5,889 nucleotides of DNA. It comes from Minisyncoccota bacterium (lineage in GTDB: Bacteria; Patescibacteriota; Minisyncoccia; Minisyncoccales; GWA2-38-27). Numbering within the stretch: the first letter of the stretch is position 1; each line of letters begins with the position of its first letter. Positions 4,981 through 5,889 of the stretch are shown here, one piece after another. The notes under the pieces were generated by a model. That model was not told the DNA's origin, did no database searches, and saw nothing but the letters and a program-made list of their open reading frames with translations. A program made the position numbers and the translations under genes. The DNA lies in contig JAQUNM010000036.1 of the NCBI GenBank assembly GCA_028717605.1, positions 1 to 5,889 on the forward strand, read 5' to 3'.

Positions 4981-5889
4981 AAAAATTACTATTAATCTTT
5001 GTTTTGTTTTTCCCCTTTTTAATTTTTGCTCAAACATCTCTAGAAATGAAATATCCTGGACTCGAGGCTACTCCAGCTCTACCAGAATATATTCTTTATA
5101 TTTTTAACTTTGTTTTCGGAGTTTTTGGTCTTATTATTTTCTTTGTTTTAATTCTAGCTGGAGTATCATATATTTTTTCAACCGGAGACCCAACTAAAAC
5201 AAAAGACGCTCGTGACAGGATTAAATCAGCTGTTATGGGTTTTTTACTATTAACTTTCTCTTTCTTGATTTTTAATACAATCAATCCAGAATTAGTTAAT
5301 TTTAATACAATAATAGATTCTATAAAAAGAACTCCTTTGTTTTTTGTAGACTCTCCTAAAACAGAAGAACCAGATTTAATTGTTAAAGAAATCCCCTTAG
5401 GCAAAGCCATAGAATATACTTTGAGAAAACAAGGCCCAATAGATTCTACAATAGAACCATTGGGCAAAATAGAAAAACTAACACAAGGAATTGAAGAATT
5501 TTTAACCAGAGAAATAAAAGTAACCCCACCAGATTTTTTTGAAATAGATGGAAAGAAAGGAGAAGCTTCTTTTTACCGCTTGGCTGATTTAAATAAATAC
5601 TTGAAAAATCTGACCGAGCACTGTAAAGCCAGTAATCTTATAGCTATTTGTACAGAATCAGAAAGTGGTTCTCGACCCCAAGGTTGTCAAGGAGATGTTT
5701 GTCTCTTGGATCAAAATCAGAAAGATAGCCTAAAAGTGGGCGTAAGACCAAACATGAATCAAATAATAGAAATTAATAAAATAAAAATAAAACCAATTAA
5801 AGACAACAATGATCTCCCCAATAATCCTAGTACAATAAATGACAAAATAGAATTTCAATCATTATTACAAATTCCACCTAAAATAAGAG
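4977..5889 (+). CDS. Pilin-fold membrane protein with long C-terminal extension (partial, 3' end missing)
   Basis: The reading frame is open for 304 codons to the right edge. A signal peptide (1-18, ending IFAQ) precedes a first membrane segment (about 38-67) and the polar loop STGDPTKTKDARDRIKSA (68-85). A second membrane segment (about 86-104) ends in NTINPEL. This is the layout of the T4SS-pilin-like proteins of CPR bacteria and is paralogous in design to the gene at 2696-3139. From about residue 110 the protein continues as a hydrophilic region of at least 190 residues that I do not recognise. It carries a cysteine cluster (C216, C225, C237, C242) and an Asn/Lys/Ile-rich stretch beyond 260. 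The start shares ATGA with the rsmA stop, which suggests translational coupling. No Shine-Dalgarno sequence is visible. An opposite-strand open frame inside it is only a shadow. Confidence 0.8.
   Translation, partial: MKKLLLIFVLFFPFLIFAQTSLEMKYPGLEATPALPEYILYIFNFVFGVFGLIIFFVLILAGVSYIFSTGDPTKTKDARDRIKSAVMGFLLLTFSFLIFNTINPELVNFNTIIDSIKRTPLFFVDSPKTEEPDLIVKEIPLGKAIEYTLRKQGPIDSTIEPLGKIEKLTQGIEEFLTREIKVTPPDFFEIDGKKGEASFYRLADLNKYLKNLTEHCKASNLIAICTESESGSRPQGCQGDVCLLDQNQKDSLKVGVRPNMNQIIEINKIKIKPIKDNNDLPNNPSTINDKIEFQSLLQIPPKIR

Noticed and set aside
5096..5467. A 123-codon open frame on the minus strand
   Set aside because: It is antisense to the rightward pilin-like gene, which has a signal peptide, membrane segments, an ATGA junction with rsmA and stays open to the window edge. 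The antisense product has no coherent domain.

Overview
The window is AT-rich, densely packed bacterial DNA with short or overlapping gene junctions and Lys/Ile/Asn-rich proteins. The stand-alone radical-SAM/acetyltransferase Elp3, the two short pilin-like membrane proteins of a type common in Candidate Phyla Radiation genomes, the long NIF3 variant, the tRNA without an encoded CCA and the absence of Shine-Dalgarno sequences together suggest a member of the Candidate Phyla Radiation (Patescibacteria, perhaps Parcubacteria-like). This placement is inference. Nothing requires a non-standard genetic code.

Layout. At the left edge, the first 63 codons of a class I SAM methyltransferase run leftwards (1-189, -). 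Its start codon overlaps that of the rightward elp3 gene (188-1696, +) in a single CATG. The elp3 gene converges on, and overlaps by 20 bases, a leftward NIF3-family gene (1677-2621, -); a textbook intrinsic terminator for elp3 lies inside the NIF3 coding sequence. Upstream of NIF3 on the same strand come tRNA-Lys(CUU) (2633-2705), a small pilin-like membrane protein (2696-3139) whose stop codon lies inside the tRNA, and a LysM/M23 cell-wall peptidase (3166-4179). A 54-base divergent intergenic region holds two promoters with overlapping -10 boxes. Rightwards from it run rsmA (4234-4980) and, with an ATGA overlap, a second pilin-like protein with a long C-terminal extension (4977-5889, cut by the window edge).

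There are three functional themes. (1) RNA modification: Elp3 (wobble-uridine cm5U synthesis), a methyltransferase whose N-terminus resembles the Trm9/ALKBH8 type that methylates the Elp3 product, and the 16S rRNA dimethyltransferase RsmA. (2) Cell surface: two VirB2/TrbC-like pilin-fold proteins flanking a peptidoglycan hydrolase. (3) Compact expression: no recognisable ribosome-binding site before any of seven starts, -10-like boxes 8-9 bases before three start codons, a terminator within a gene and a tRNA within an apparent mRNA. There is no gene-free stretch above 60 bases, and I saw no insertion sequence, CRISPR array or prophage.
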